A DNA stretch of 64,000 bases from Bradyrhizobium sp. WSM471 (GCF_000244915.1 NZ_CM001442.1:4898001-4962000); one strand, 5' to 3'; positions 38,050-46,959 are shown, counted from the stretch's first letter. Numbers and translations are program-made. Notes: generated by a model not told the origin, from the letters alone.

Positions 38050-39288
38050 GTGAAGAGCCATTTGCCGTTGCTGGATCCGCTGCGCTTCGCCGCCGCCCTC
38101 GGCGTCGCCGTGTTTCACCAGATGTTCTGGTCCTGGGCTTGGGTGTCGATTGGCGTCCCGGGTTTCGAACGCACCGTCGCCGCCGATGTTCTCTACCCGT
38201 CCGCCGCGCCCTTCACATGGTTCGGCTGGGTCGGCGTTGAAATCTTCTTTGTCATTTCCGGCTTCGTCATCGCGAATTCTGCAAGCACATCTTCGCCGGG
38301 CGAGTTTCTTCTTGGTCGCGCACTCCGGATTTATCCGGCGGTTTGGGTTTGCGCCACCGCGACCTTCCTCGTTCTTTTTATCTTCGGGAGCGGACCGGCA
38401 TCCGAACTCGTTCTGCCCTACATTCACGCGATGCTGATGGTTCCCAAGGGAGTCACGGGACAGTGGCTCGACGAGGTCTACTGGACGCTGGCGGCCGAGA
38501 CGGCGTTTTATGGCCTCGTGTTCTGCGCGATGCTCACGAAGAAGATCACCCTGCGGCACCTGGCCTGGGGTCTCACCATCTACAGCGCAATCTTCAACGC
38601 CGTCGCGCTGCTCGTGCTGTCATGCACGACGCCATCCGACTTGCCCTATCTTATCATCCTGATGTTTCGGGTGCCATGCGCAGCATTCCTGTTGTCGCAT
38701 GGCTGCTTCTTTGCGCTGGGGATATGGCTGTTCATTTCCGCGAACAGACAATTGACGGCGCTCGAACAGCTCGCAATCGCCATCACCTGTCTTTCGGGCG
38801 CAGCGGAAATCTACTTTTTCGCCTCGTTCTTCTTGACGTCCATCCCCGCCATCTCGGATCAGTCAGCCCTTGTGCCGATCGCGGTTTGGGCGGCTGCGGT
38901 ACTCCTCATTGCCCTCGCCGCGAATCGGCACAGGCATTCTGCGGGCATCGCGTCCCCCAAGACGCCAGCCTATTTGAGAACGCTCGGACTGATCACCTAT
39001 CCGCTCTATCTCACCCACAACGTCATTGGCACGGCAATCATTCGTGCCCTGATCGATGCCGGCTGGGACGCCACCTCGGCCGTATGGGTCGCGTTGGGCA
39101 TGCTTGTTCTGGTCTGCTGGTTCATTTGTGCGAAGGTCGAGCCCGCCGTCAGAAGCGCGCTGACACTGACCGTCGCGTATTTCGGAAAGCTGCCGGAGAG
39201 ACAGCCGAAATCGAGACGTCCGGCGTTGGCTCGAGGGCTGCGCCTTCCGCTGCCCGTCTCGGTCAAGGTGACGGTCGCGGCGTCCTAG
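38050..39288 (+). CDS. acyltransferase family membrane protein (OafA/YrhL type)
   Basis: The 412-residue product has about ten transmembrane segments and the acyltransferase-3 signature: LDPLRFAAALGVAVFHQMFW with the conserved histidine, GVEIFFVISGFVIANSA, and LGRALRIYPAVW. These enzymes O-acylate surface polysaccharides or Nod factors. The start is a GTG without a clear ribosome binding site, so the N-terminus is unsure. It begins what looks like an accessory segment; codon use appears less biased to G/C than in the flanking core genes. It is divergent from the caspase-like gene. Confidence 0.88.
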   Translation: MKSHLPLLDPLRFAAALGVAVFHQMFWSWAWVSIGVPGFERTVAADVLYPSAAPFTWFGWVGVEIFFVISGFVIANSASTSSPGEFLLGRALRIYPAVWVCATATFLVLFIFGSGPASELVLPYIHAMLMVPKGVTGQWLDEVYWTLAAETAFYGLVFCAMLTKKITLRHLAWGLTIYSAIFNAVALLVLSCTTPSDLPYLIILMFRVPCAAFLLSHGCFFALGIWLFISANRQLTALEQLAIAITCLSGAAEIYFFASFFLTSIPAISDQSALVPIAVWAAAVLLIALAANRHRHSAGIASPKTPAYLRTLGLITYPLYLTHNVIGTAIIRALIDAGWDATSAVWVALGMLVLVCWFICAKVEPAVRSALTLTVAYFGKLPERQPKSRRPALARGLRLPLPVSVKVTVAAS

Positions 39289-39321
39289 CCGCGCTCTCAC
39301 AAGAGCTCTGCTGGCCGCAAG

Positions 39322-39357
39322 GCCATCCGCAACACCGGTGTCGGCGGCTGCGACGGA
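39322..39357 (+). repeat. direct repeat copy A (copy of MFS gene 3' end)
   Basis: The 36 nt match 43771-43806 at 32 positions in the same orientation. Copy B is the coding end of the MFS transporter (SQPPAPVLRTA on the minus strand). Copy A is the isolated remnant between the acyltransferase and DUF6064 genes, where it codes for nothing. Together they bound a 4.4 kb segment. Confidence 0.65.
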
Positions 39358-39468
39358 CAGCCTCCATGTCGCCCCTCGGCCGCGAGCTGACCCCGAGGGA
39401 CGTTGATCCTCATCAAGCAGCGAAGCAACGCAGTCCTCTACGCTCAAACGATCGGGCAGGAGCGCACC

Positions 39469-40155
39469 ATGCTTCCCTTCACGCCTGAGCAGTTCCTCAG
39501 CGTCTTCGCGGCCTACAATACGGCGATCTGGCCCGCGCAAATTCTTGCCTATGCGCTTGGCGCCATCGCCGTCGCCGCCGTTCTCTGGAAAGGCCGTGCC
39601 TCTGATCGCGTTGTCTCAGCCGTCCTCGGATTGATGTGGCTGAGCACCGGTATTTTCTATCACGGCGTCTTCTTCTCCTCGGTAAACAAGGCCGCGTTCG
39701 CCTTTGGCGTCTTGTTCGTCATAGAGGGCGTGGCACTGCTCTACACGGGTGTCGTCTGCGGCCGACTTCGCTTCGCGATGAGTTTCGGGCTTCGAGCGGT
39801 GATCGGCGCGGGGTTTATTCTCTACGCATCTCTCATCTATCCGATGATCGGAATTGCAGCGGGGCATTCTTGGCCGACGTTACCGATGTTCGGTGTAGCT
39901 CCTTGCCCTGTTACCATCTTCACCTTCGGCTTTTTACTTATGACGACCGACCGCTTCTCATACTCGCTCCTGGTGATCCCCTTCATCTGGTCAATCATCG
40001 GCGGGAGCGCAGCTATCTTCCTGGACGTTCGGCAGGATTGGCTGCTTCTGATTAGCGGCTTCATGGCCGTTCCGATCGTCGTCGTCGGGAACCGACATGC
40101 ACCTGCCGTACTAGCCGAGACGAGATTGACGCCCTCAACCGAATTGAGCCCATGA
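39469..40155 (+). CDS. DUF6064 family membrane protein
   Basis: The product has 228 residues with six to seven hydrophobic segments. Its opening MLPFTPEQFLSVFAAYNTAI and IWPAQILAYALG match proteins I recall as the DUF6064 family, which has no assigned role. AGGAG lies six nucleotides before the ATG at 39469 and decides the start over the frame from 39403. It is the first gene inside the segment bounded by direct repeats. Confidence 0.8.
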   Translation: MLPFTPEQFLSVFAAYNTAIWPAQILAYALGAIAVAAVLWKGRASDRVVSAVLGLMWLSTGIFYHGVFFSSVNKAAFAFGVLFVIEGVALLYTGVVCGRLRFAMSFGLRAVIGAGFILYASLIYPMIGIAAGHSWPTLPMFGVAPCPVTIFTFGFLLMTTDRFSYSLLVIPFIWSIIGGSAAIFLDVRQDWLLLISGFMAVPIVVVGNRHAPAVLAETRLTPSTELSP

Positions 40156-40221
40156 TTGCAACGAGTGGCAGCGACCGCGCGCCCATGTTGGAAAGCTACT
40201 TCCGAGAATGGACGACTTGGC

Positions 40222-40548
40222 ATGCCTTCAGGCAACATGATTTGGAAGGCAGTGGTTGCAGGATTGTGCGGAAGCATCGCGCATTCGCTGCTGATGTACT
40301 TCAAGTTTTGGGCTGGACTGCTTCCATCATTCCAGCCCTACGAAAGCCTCCAAACGACGCTGAGCCATGTGACCGGCACGGCAATCCATCCAGTGGTGCC
40401 GTGGCTATTTTCATTCCTGAATGGCTCAACCTTCGTCAGTCTCGCCTTTGGACATCTCTATCGATGGCTGCCCGGCAATATCGGAGCGATCAAAGGAATG
40501 GCATACGGCGTGCTCGGATGGGCGACCATGGGGTTGGTGTTCTTTCCC
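40222..40548 (+). pseudogene. truncated DUF6789-like membrane protein, fused in frame to thiolase
   Basis: The stretch encodes about 109 residues with three hydrophobic segments (MIWKAVVAGLCGSIAHSLLM, HPVVPWLFSFLNGSTFVSLA, GMAYGVLGWATMGLVFFPM). It resembles the N-terminal part of a four-helix membrane protein of the DUF6789 kind. It has no stop codon of its own: the reading frame passes straight into the thiolase ATG. The natural C-terminal helix is missing. I infer a deletion that joined two genes. ATG at 40237 is another possible start. Confidence 0.6.
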
Positions 40549-41736
40549 ATGGCCAATAAGGAAGTCGTGATCTGCTCACCCGTGCGTACAGCGATCGGCA
40601 CGTATGGCGGCGCGCTGAAGGATCTACCTGCGGTCGAACTTGGTGCCGTGGCAATCCGTGCTACGCTTGAACGCGCGAAACTGTCTCCCGGCGATGTCGG
40701 CACTATCGTCATGGGCAACGTCATTCAGGCCGGCAACAAGATGAACCCAGCCCGGCAAGCGGCCATCAATGGCGGCGTTCCGGTTAGTGTTCCGGCGCTG
40801 ACGGTCAACCGAGTCTGCGGTTCGGGTGCGCAGGCGATTGCGAGTGCTGCTCAGGAGGTGATGCTCGGATTCACAGACAGCGCGATTGCCGGCGGCATGG
40901 AGAACATGGACCGTGCCCCGTATCTCATGGGCTCCGGGCGCTGGGGCTATCGCATGGGTGACGCGAAGATATTCGATGCGATGCTGATGGATGGTCTTAA
41001 TGACGCTTTCTCCGGTCAACATTCCGGATGGCATACGGAAGATCTCGCGGCCTCACATCAGATCACCCGCGAAGAGCAGGACCGTTGGGCCGAACGCTCA
41101 CAGCGGCGCTTTTCTGCGGCACAGGCTGGTGGCAAATTTGCCGCGGAAATCGTGGCGGTCGAAATTGCCTCCCGCAAGGGTCCGACAAAGTTCGACAAGG
41201 ACGAGCACAACCGGCCCGATACCACGATGGAAAGCCTCGGAAAGCTGAAGCCGGCGTTCCGTAAAGATGGCACCATTACAGCCGGCAACGCGCCCGGGCT
41301 CAACACCGGCGCGTCGGCGATGATCGTGGCCGATCGCGCTTGGGCCGACAAGAAGGGCCTGGCGCCGATGGCGCGCCTGGTCGCCTACGGAATCGGCGCC
41401 GTCGAACCAGGCATGTTCGGATTGGGGCCGGTTCCGGCGGTAAAGCAGGCACTCGAACGGGCCGGCTGGAAAAACTCGGACATCCAGCGCATTGAAATCA
41501 ACGAGGCGTTCGCGGCGATCGCAATTGCGGTTGCGAAGGATCTGGGCCTCGAACCCAGCATCGTCAATGTGGAGGGCGGCGCGATCGCGCATGGTCATCC
41601 GATCGGTGCCTCCGGCGCGGTGCTTACCACTCGACTGCTGCATTCTATGAAACGCGATGGTGTCAAAAAGGGTATTGTCACTCTTTGCATCGGCGGCGGC
41701 CAGGGAATCGCGCTTGCGCTTGAATCGATGAATTGA
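40549..41736 (+). CDS. acetyl-CoA C-acyltransferase (thiolase)
   Basis: The product has 395 residues counted from MANKEVVICSPVRTAIGTYG, the exact usual thiolase length. The nucleophilic Cys90 lies in VNRVCGSGAQAI; His350 is in HGHPIGASGA and Cys380 in CIGGGQG, so the active site is complete. It catalyses reversible formation or cleavage of 3-ketoacyl-CoA. No ribosome binding site is seen before the ATG, and the frame is continuous with a truncated membrane protein upstream from at least 40222. It may therefore be made as a fusion of about 504 residues or by coupled internal initiation. No other beta-oxidation gene is nearby. Confidence 0.88.
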   Translation: MANKEVVICSPVRTAIGTYGGALKDLPAVELGAVAIRATLERAKLSPGDVGTIVMGNVIQAGNKMNPARQAAINGGVPVSVPALTVNRVCGSGAQAIASAAQEVMLGFTDSAIAGGMENMDRAPYLMGSGRWGYRMGDAKIFDAMLMDGLNDAFSGQHSGWHTEDLAASHQITREEQDRWAERSQRRFSAAQAGGKFAAEIVAVEIASRKGPTKFDKDEHNRPDTTMESLGKLKPAFRKDGTITAGNAPGLNTGASAMIVADRAWADKKGLAPMARLVAYGIGAVEPGMFGLGPVPAVKQALERAGWKNSDIQRIEINEAFAAIAIAVAKDLGLEPSIVNVEGGAIAHGHPIGASGAVLTTRLLHSMKRDGVKKGIVTLCIGGGQGIALALESMN

Positions 41737-41899
41737 GCGCGTCTTCGCGAAAAGAAGGTATGAGCTGCCTGGGCGCGGCGGTCGTCCGGCATGCCGGAAG
41801 CGTTGAGCCGATGAATCATCTCGAACGCAGTGCTCATCGCGGCACCTGGACCAGGCGAAAATCCGTCGCATGACCGCGACAGCCCCAAGAGAACCTACG

Positions 41900-43654
41900 A
41901 TGCCGCACTTTCGCGCGCTGACCGCCCCAACCCCGTATCTGTTTTTCACCGGAAAGGGCGGCGTCGGCAAAACCTCTCTTGCGTGCGCCACGGCCGTTGG
42001 CCTCGCCGACCGTGGACTGCGCGTTCTCATCGTCAGCACCGACCCTGCATCGAACCTCGACGAGATGCTCGCAGTCACTTTGACCGATCGCCCTACGCCG
42101 GTGCCAAACGTGACCGGACTCTCGGCGATGAATATCGATCCCGAGGCAGCTGCCGAAAACTATCGTAGCCGAGTCCTCGAACAGCTCGGACCCGAAGTTA
42201 CCACCGGCGAGCGATCGACTGTGCGTGAGCAGCTCTCCGGCGCCTGCACCACCGAAATAGCCGCCTTTGACGAGTTCGTGGGACTGCTGGACGGCGATGT
42301 GGCTGGGTTCGATCGCATCATATTCGATACCGCTCCGACCGGTCACACGTTGCGGCTCCTTAGCCTGCCCAAGGCATGGACGGGCTTTCTCAAGGACAAT
42401 GATCGGGGCGCGTCCTGCCTCGGGCCGCATTCAGGTCTGAAGATGCAGGAGGACCGCTTTCGAAAGGCGCTCCAGGCCTTGGGCGATGCCAGGCAAACCA
42501 CCATCATCTTGGTCACCCGCGCCGATCGCGGCGCCGTCCGCGAGGCGGCGAGGACATCGGGCGAACTTGATGCGCTCAATCTCTCGAATCAGGCCCTCGT
42601 GGTGAACGGGCGCTTCCACGCCACGGACCCGACTGATGTCGTTGCAGTTGCCCTTGAGCGGGACCAGGACGAGGCGCTGGCCGCAATGCCGGCGTCGCTC
42701 GCGAAACTGCCACGAGACGAGATTCCTTTGCTTGGCTTCGACATCGTCGGCCTGACCGCTCTAAGGGCGCTCCTGTCGCCCACCAATCAGCCATCGGTTC
42801 TATCCAGCGAGTCAAACACAGAACCGGTCGACTTGCCGGGCCTGGACCGGTTGGTCGATGACATCGCGCAGGGCAAGCGTGGCCTCATCATGGTGATGGG
42901 CAAGGGCGGCGTCGGAAAGACGACGATTGCTGCCGCCATCGCGGTGGGATTGGCGAAGCGGGGTCACGCCGTCCATCTCAGCACGACCGATCCCGCAGCT
43001 CACGTCAGTTTCGTCGTCGATGGCGTGATGCCAGGTCTGACGGTCGACCGGATCGACCCCCGGGCCGAGACGGAGCGCTATATCGCGAAAATCATGGCGA
43101 ATCGTGGCCGTGACCTCGACGCGCAGGGTAAGGCTCTTCTGCTGGAGGATCTTGCTTCGCCGTGTACCGAGGAGGTCGCTGTTTTTCATGCCTTCTCGCA
43201 CGTCGTTGCGGAGGCCCGGAGCGCCTTCGTGGTGCTCGATACGGCGCCGACGGGCCATACGCTGCTCCTGCTGGACGCCACCGGAGCCTATCATCGCCAG
43301 ATGACGAGCCAACTTGCGACGAGCGGTCCGGGACGTATCGTTACCCCCCTGATGAGACTGCAGGACCCAACCCACACAAAGGTCATTCTGGTGACGCTGC
43401 CGGAGACGACGCCGGTTTCCGAGGCCGCCTCCCTTCAGGATGACTTGCGGCGTGCCGAAGTCGAACCATATGGCTGGGTCATCAATAAAAGCCTCACCGT
43501 CTCGGGGACACGCGATCCCCTGTTGCGGCTTCGGCTCGCTGCGGAGCGGACGCAGATAGCTCGCGTTCAGAATGGGCTCGCAAAACGTGCCTTCATCGTC
43601 GACTGGCGAAGCAAACCGCCGGTCGGTGTCGAAGAGCTTCGAACCCTGTCATGA
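41900..43654 (+). CDS. arsA: ArsA-type arsenite efflux ATPase, orphan
   Basis: ArsA is the soluble ATPase that drives the ArsB arsenite channel. The 584-residue product is a tandem duplication: P-loops at about 18-26 (GKGGVGKTS) and 334-342 (GKGGVGKTT), and two DTAPTGHT signatures. The three metalloid-binding cysteines of E. coli ArsA (113, 172, 422) have counterparts at Cys116 (SGACTTE), Cys173 (ASCLGP) and Cys422 (ASPCTEE). The ATG at 41900 gives the classical N-terminus; the frame opens earlier at 41870. No arsB, arsC, arsD or arsR is adjacent, so a partner must be elsewhere or the gene is a relic. Confidence 0.93.
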   Translation: MPHFRALTAPTPYLFFTGKGGVGKTSLACATAVGLADRGLRVLIVSTDPASNLDEMLAVTLTDRPTPVPNVTGLSAMNIDPEAAAENYRSRVLEQLGPEVTTGERSTVREQLSGACTTEIAAFDEFVGLLDGDVAGFDRIIFDTAPTGHTLRLLSLPKAWTGFLKDNDRGASCLGPHSGLKMQEDRFRKALQALGDARQTTIILVTRADRGAVREAARTSGELDALNLSNQALVVNGRFHATDPTDVVAVALERDQDEALAAMPASLAKLPRDEIPLLGFDIVGLTALRALLSPTNQPSVLSSESNTEPVDLPGLDRLVDDIAQGKRGLIMVMGKGGVGKTTIAAAIAVGLAKRGHAVHLSTTDPAAHVSFVVDGVMPGLTVDRIDPRAETERYIAKIMANRGRDLDAQGKALLLEDLASPCTEEVAVFHAFSHVVAEARSAFVVLDTAPTGHTLLLLDATGAYHRQMTSQLATSGPGRIVTPLMRLQDPTHTKVILVTLPETTPVSEAASLQDDLRRAEVEPYGWVINKSLTVSGTRDPLLRLRLAAERTQIARVQNGLAKRAFIVDWRSKPPVGVEELRTLS

Positions 43655-43766
43655 AGCTTGCTCGCGGGTGATGACCACCGCTTCGGCCTGAAGCCCCCAA
43701 TGACAACAAAGCCGTGCGACTTCGATTCGGCTCCCGAAAGCCTGCACCACTGAAGACACGGCTCGC

Positions 43767-45005
43767 CTACGCCGTCCGCAACACCGGCGCCGGCGGTTGC
43801 GACGGACGGATCAGCGCGAAGGCCACCTGCACGATGCCGCCGGCCAGCCCCAGCGCGACGCCGATGCGCCAAGCCATCGTATAGGAGCCGAGCGCGTCGT
43901 AGAGCACGCCTCCTCCATACGCACCGAGAAAGCTGCCGATCTGGTGGCTCATGAAGGCGAGGCCCTGGATCATCGCCTGCCAGCGCAGGCCGAACATCTC
44001 GGCGACGGCGCCCGCGACCAGCGGTCCCACACCCATCCAGAGGAAGCCCATGATCGCGCCGAACAGCAAGGTCGAGGCCGGCGTCGCCGGCAGCATGAAG
44101 TACCAGGCCAGCGCGAGTGAGCGGAAGACGTAGATGCCGCCGAGCAGCGCGAGCTTGTTCCAGCGCTGGCCGGCCCAGCCGAAGAACAGCGAGCCCAGCA
44201 CGTTGAAGCCGCCGATCATGCCGAGCGTCTGCGCGCTCAGCATCGGATCGAGGCCGCAGATCGCGAGATAGGACGGCAGGTGCGTCGTGAGGAACACGAG
44301 CTGCATGCCGCAGACGAGATAGGCGCAGGTCATCACCACGAACGACGCGTTGCCGAATGCGGTCTTCGCCGCGATCATGGCCGTGGCATCGACGATCTCG
44401 TCAGTCGCGGGCTTCGGCAGCGGGACCGCGTCGACGCGTCCGGCATACCAGGCCGCGGGGATCATCAGCACCGACATCACCACGAAGCCGGCCAGCCCAA
44501 CGCGCCAGCCAAAGCCCTCGTTGAGCATCTGCCCGATCGGCGCCGACAGCAGTGCGCCGAGCGAGCCCGCGCCGGAGACGATGCCGAGCACGGTGGAACG
44601 CACCGTCGCGGGCACGGCGCGCGCCGCCACCGACATTGCGATCGCCGCCGCGGTGCAGGCCAGCGACGTCCCGATCAGCACACCGGCGCCGATCATGATG
44701 GCGACGAGACCGCTCGCGGTTGCCATCAGCACCAGGCCCGCGATGTACATGAAGGAGCCAGCGATCATGATCGGACGGAAGCCGTAGCGCGTGGTCATCG
44801 CGCCGGCGAGCGGCTGGAGAAAGCCCCAGGCGAGGTTTTGCACGGCCAGCGCCAGCGTGAAATCGGAGATCGACAGATGGATGTCGTGGGTCAGCGGCTG
44901 CATGAAGATGCCGAGGCTCTGCCGCAGCCCCATGCTCAGCGTCAGCATGATCGAGGCGCCGATCAGGATGGGCAATGTCGGGCGCAGAACCTGCAACAGG
45001 GGCAT
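43767..45005 (-). CDS. MFS transporter
   Basis: The 412-residue product has twelve transmembrane segments of the oxalate/formate-antiporter or monocarboxylate branch. GLRQSLGIFMQPLTHDIHLS follows the first helix and YGFRPIMIAG is the loop 2-3 motif; SHQIGSFLGAYGGGVLYDAL lies late. GGGAGAC precedes the ATG. It is divergent from a TetR regulator with a palindrome between them, so TetR probably represses it. Its last 12 codons are duplicated at 39322-39357. The substrate is unknown. Confidence 0.92.
   Translation of the reverse strand: MPLLQVLRPTLPILIGASIMLTLSMGLRQSLGIFMQPLTHDIHLSISDFTLALAVQNLAWGFLQPLAGAMTTRYGFRPIMIAGSFMYIAGLVLMATASGLVAIMIGAGVLIGTSLACTAAAIAMSVAARAVPATVRSTVLGIVSGAGSLGALLSAPIGQMLNEGFGWRVGLAGFVVMSVLMIPAAWYAGRVDAVPLPKPATDEIVDATAMIAAKTAFGNASFVVMTCAYLVCGMQLVFLTTHLPSYLAICGLDPMLSAQTLGMIGGFNVLGSLFFGWAGQRWNKLALLGGIYVFRSLALAWYFMLPATPASTLLFGAIMGFLWMGVGPLVAGAVAEMFGLRWQAMIQGLAFMSHQIGSFLGAYGGGVLYDALGSYTMAWRIGVALGLAGGIVQVAFALIRPSQPPAPVLRTA
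43771..43806 (+). repeat. direct repeat copy B within the MFS gene 3' end
   Basis: The 36 nt are 32/36 identical to 39322-39357 and have the same orientation. They form the last coding part of the MFS gene. The segment between the two copies carries DUF6064, the fused thiolase and arsA. See the findings for the island interpretation. Confidence 0.65.
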
Positions 45006-45066
45006 TTTTGTCTCCCTTGGGGGCGCGGCGCGAGCGCCGTCGTCTGCAATATCAGTTGATTTTGGT

Positions 45067-45082
45067 TACACAGACCTGTGTA
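45067..45082. promoter_or_regulatory. TetR-type operator between MFS and tetR genes
   Basis: TACACAGACCTGTGTA is a 16-bp palindrome (7-bp perfect arms, 2-bp centre) centred in the divergent promoter region. It lies 61 nt from the MFS start and 52 nt from the regulator start. The layout is standard for TetR autoregulation and repression of an efflux gene. Confidence 0.65.
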
Positions 45083-45134
45083 CTTAGGCTATGGTTGGCG
45101 TGCGCTGTCAAGCCAACAGGACATTCACCGCCGC

Positions 45135-45743
45135 ATGGCTCCCCCGCCCGCCCCACAGACGATGAAAGAGCGGATCCTCGAGACCGCCGACAAGCTGTTC
45201 TATCTGCAGGGCATTCGCGCCATCGGCGTCGACACCATCGCGGCCGAGATCGGCATCTCCAAGCGCACGCTCTACAACCACTTCCCCTCCAAGGACGCGC
45301 TGATCGCGGCCTATCTCGAGCGCCGCTTCGTGCAGCCCCGCCCCTCCGACAAGCCCCCGGCCGAGCAGATCCTCGCCACCTTCGATTCGCTGGAGCGCCG
45401 CTTCGCCGCAAAAGACTTTCGCGGCTGCCCGTTCGTGAATGCGGTCGCCGAGCTTGGCCCGGCGGACCGCGCCGTGAAGAAGATCGCCATCGCCTTCAAG
45501 GAAAGCCGCCGCGTCTGGTTTCGCGACCGCCTGAACGAGCTTGGCGTGACGAACGCGGAGGCGCTCGCAACGCAACTCGTGCTGCTGGTCGACGGCTCCA
45601 TCGCGCAGGACCTCGTCCGCGACGACCCAGCCATGGCGCGTGCCGCGAAGGAAGTGGCGAAGGTGTTGCTGCGGAATGCCGGGGTGGACGTAGGGGATGA
45701 GGCCGCAGTGAAGTCAGGCAAGCGGGCGGCCCGGCATCCGTGA
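45135..45743 (+). CDS. TetR/AcrR family transcriptional regulator
   Basis: The product has 202 residues. The N-terminal helix-turn-helix is clear (KERILETADKLFYLQGIRAI, DTIAAEIGISKRTLYNHFPS); the ligand domain includes CPFVNAVAELGPADRAVKKI. The start chosen is the ATG at 45135, with a longer frame from 45078 lacking support and running through the operator. It diverges from the MFS gene and presumably controls it. The ligand is unknown. Confidence 0.92.
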   Translation: MAPPPAPQTMKERILETADKLFYLQGIRAIGVDTIAAEIGISKRTLYNHFPSKDALIAAYLERRFVQPRPSDKPPAEQILATFDSLERRFAAKDFRGCPFVNAVAELGPADRAVKKIAIAFKESRRVWFRDRLNELGVTNAEALATQLVLLVDGSIAQDLVRDDPAMARAAKEVAKVLLRNAGVDVGDEAAVKSGKRAARHP

Positions 45744-45938
45744 AGCAGCTGCAAGATCAGAACCCCATCGACCCGCGGCAAGAAGTCCGGATCGGCGAGC
45801 ACGCATTCCAACGTCCGTTTGCCGCGCTTCACCTTCGATCGCCTGAAGGGAGCGGACAGGGCGTCACGTGACGCTTGACAGCCAGCCACAACCTAAGGGA
45901 GCATCTGGCGTTTTTTCATTCCCTTGGAGATTGCCACG

Positions 45939-46211
45939 ATGCCTACCATCCACATGGACTCGTCCGTCAGCCAGACCGCCACCCGCGCCGTTATGAACGG
46001 AGGAGTTCTGGCCTGCACAAAGACCAGCGACAAGGACGTTTATTCTCATTCGATTTGGGCGACCGAAAGCAACATCCGGCAGTTCACGATGCACGAAGGG
46101 GACAGCATCGTCATCCCGCCCGGTTCGAGCGTGACGATATGGATATTCCGCACGCAGCCGGGAAAATCGACATGGACCATGGACTTCGAACTCAAGGAAA
46201 AGGCTGCCTGA
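45939..46211 (+). CDS. hypothetical small protein
   Basis: The product has 90 residues, no signal peptide and a beta-rich look: SQTATRAVMNGGVLACTKTS, then GDSIVIPPGSSVTIWIFRTQ and TWTMDFELKEKAA. GGAGA stands about nine nucleotides before the ATG. The 195 nt upstream contain nothing I can identify. I recognise no family. It precedes a secreted glycine-rich protein by 115 nt in the same direction. Confidence 0.65.
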   Translation: MPTIHMDSSVSQTATRAVMNGGVLACTKTSDKDVYSHSIWATESNIRQFTMHEGDSIVIPPGSSVTIWIFRTQPGKSTWTMDFELKEKAA

Positions 46212-46326
46212 CAAGCCACACGAAACAGCCGCTCTCGGAAATCCGGGAGCGGTCACCTGCATGACCGAACTGAAAGGAACAATCGCCATTTCGGCGTCGT
46301 TGACCTTCTTTACACCGGAGAAGGTC

Positions 46327-46935
46327 ATGAATCGAAAATCGCTTCTTCTTACAGCCGCACTGTCCTTCGCTGTTGCCGCTCCCGTCTTCGCACAAGGCGG
46401 CGGCGGCGGCGGAGGTGGTGGTGGCGGTGCCGGCGGAGGCGCAGGTGGCGCGGCCGCGAGCGGCGGCGCGTCCGGATCATCTGCCAGCTCTGGCGCAGGC
46501 ACTGGCACGTCTGGCGCCGCCAACGGAGGCCCCTCGGCGCCATCCGGCATGGGCACAAACGGAACCTCGACCGGCGCTCACACCAACAACTCTCCAACCA
46601 ACCCGAACGTTCAGGCCCCGACGCCGAACGGCAACACCGCGAGCACACCGGCCGCACCAAGCAGCTCGGGCACGGGCAACACCGCGTCCGGGTCGACACA
46701 GGCGGGCACGCCAAACGGGACCGACAAGTCCGGCATCACGGCAACCAACGGTGCCAACAGCGACAACAAGGGCCAGATGAGCCCCGCGGAGCAAGCAAGG
46801 ACGGGGATCAAGACGCTTCCGCAGGATCAAACTCCAGGAGCTGTCAGTGCGCCGGGCGTTGGCGTCGGTCACGCGGCGAACGGCTTGCCGATCGGCACGC
46901 CCGGTTCGGGGACCAGCAACGTCGATCAGAAGTGA
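46327..46935 (+). CDS. secreted low-complexity Gly/Ser/Thr/Asn-rich protein
   Basis: The product has 202 residues. A signal peptide (MNRKSLLLTAALSFAVAAPV, then FAQ) is followed by an eleven-glycine run and alternating Gly/Ala/Ser blocks. Then come Thr/Asn/Pro-rich stretches (GTNGTSTGAHTNNSPTNPNV) and a more ordered end with GHAANGLPIGTPGSG. GGAG precedes the ATG. It should be exported, probably as a disordered cell-surface or periplasmic protein. No enzymatic domain is visible, and a hairpin terminator follows. Confidence 0.8.
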   Translation: MNRKSLLLTAALSFAVAAPVFAQGGGGGGGGGGGAGGGAGGAAASGGASGSSASSGAGTGTSGAANGGPSAPSGMGTNGTSTGAHTNNSPTNPNVQAPTPNGNTASTPAAPSSSGTGNTASGSTQAGTPNGTDKSGITATNGANSDNKGQMSPAEQARTGIKTLPQDQTPGAVSAPGVGVGHAANGLPIGTPGSGTSNVDQK

Positions 46936-46959
46936 CCCGGACTTTCTCCATCTCCACAG

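Noticed and set aside
41595..41888. 97-codon minus-strand ORF between thiolase and arsA
   Set aside because: It overlaps the thiolase 3' end in antisense and has no family; I considered a gene remnant but cannot support it.
45311..45889. 192-codon minus-strand ORF reaching into the gap after tetR
   Set aside because: Mostly antisense to tetR; the part beyond it is short and unrecognised.
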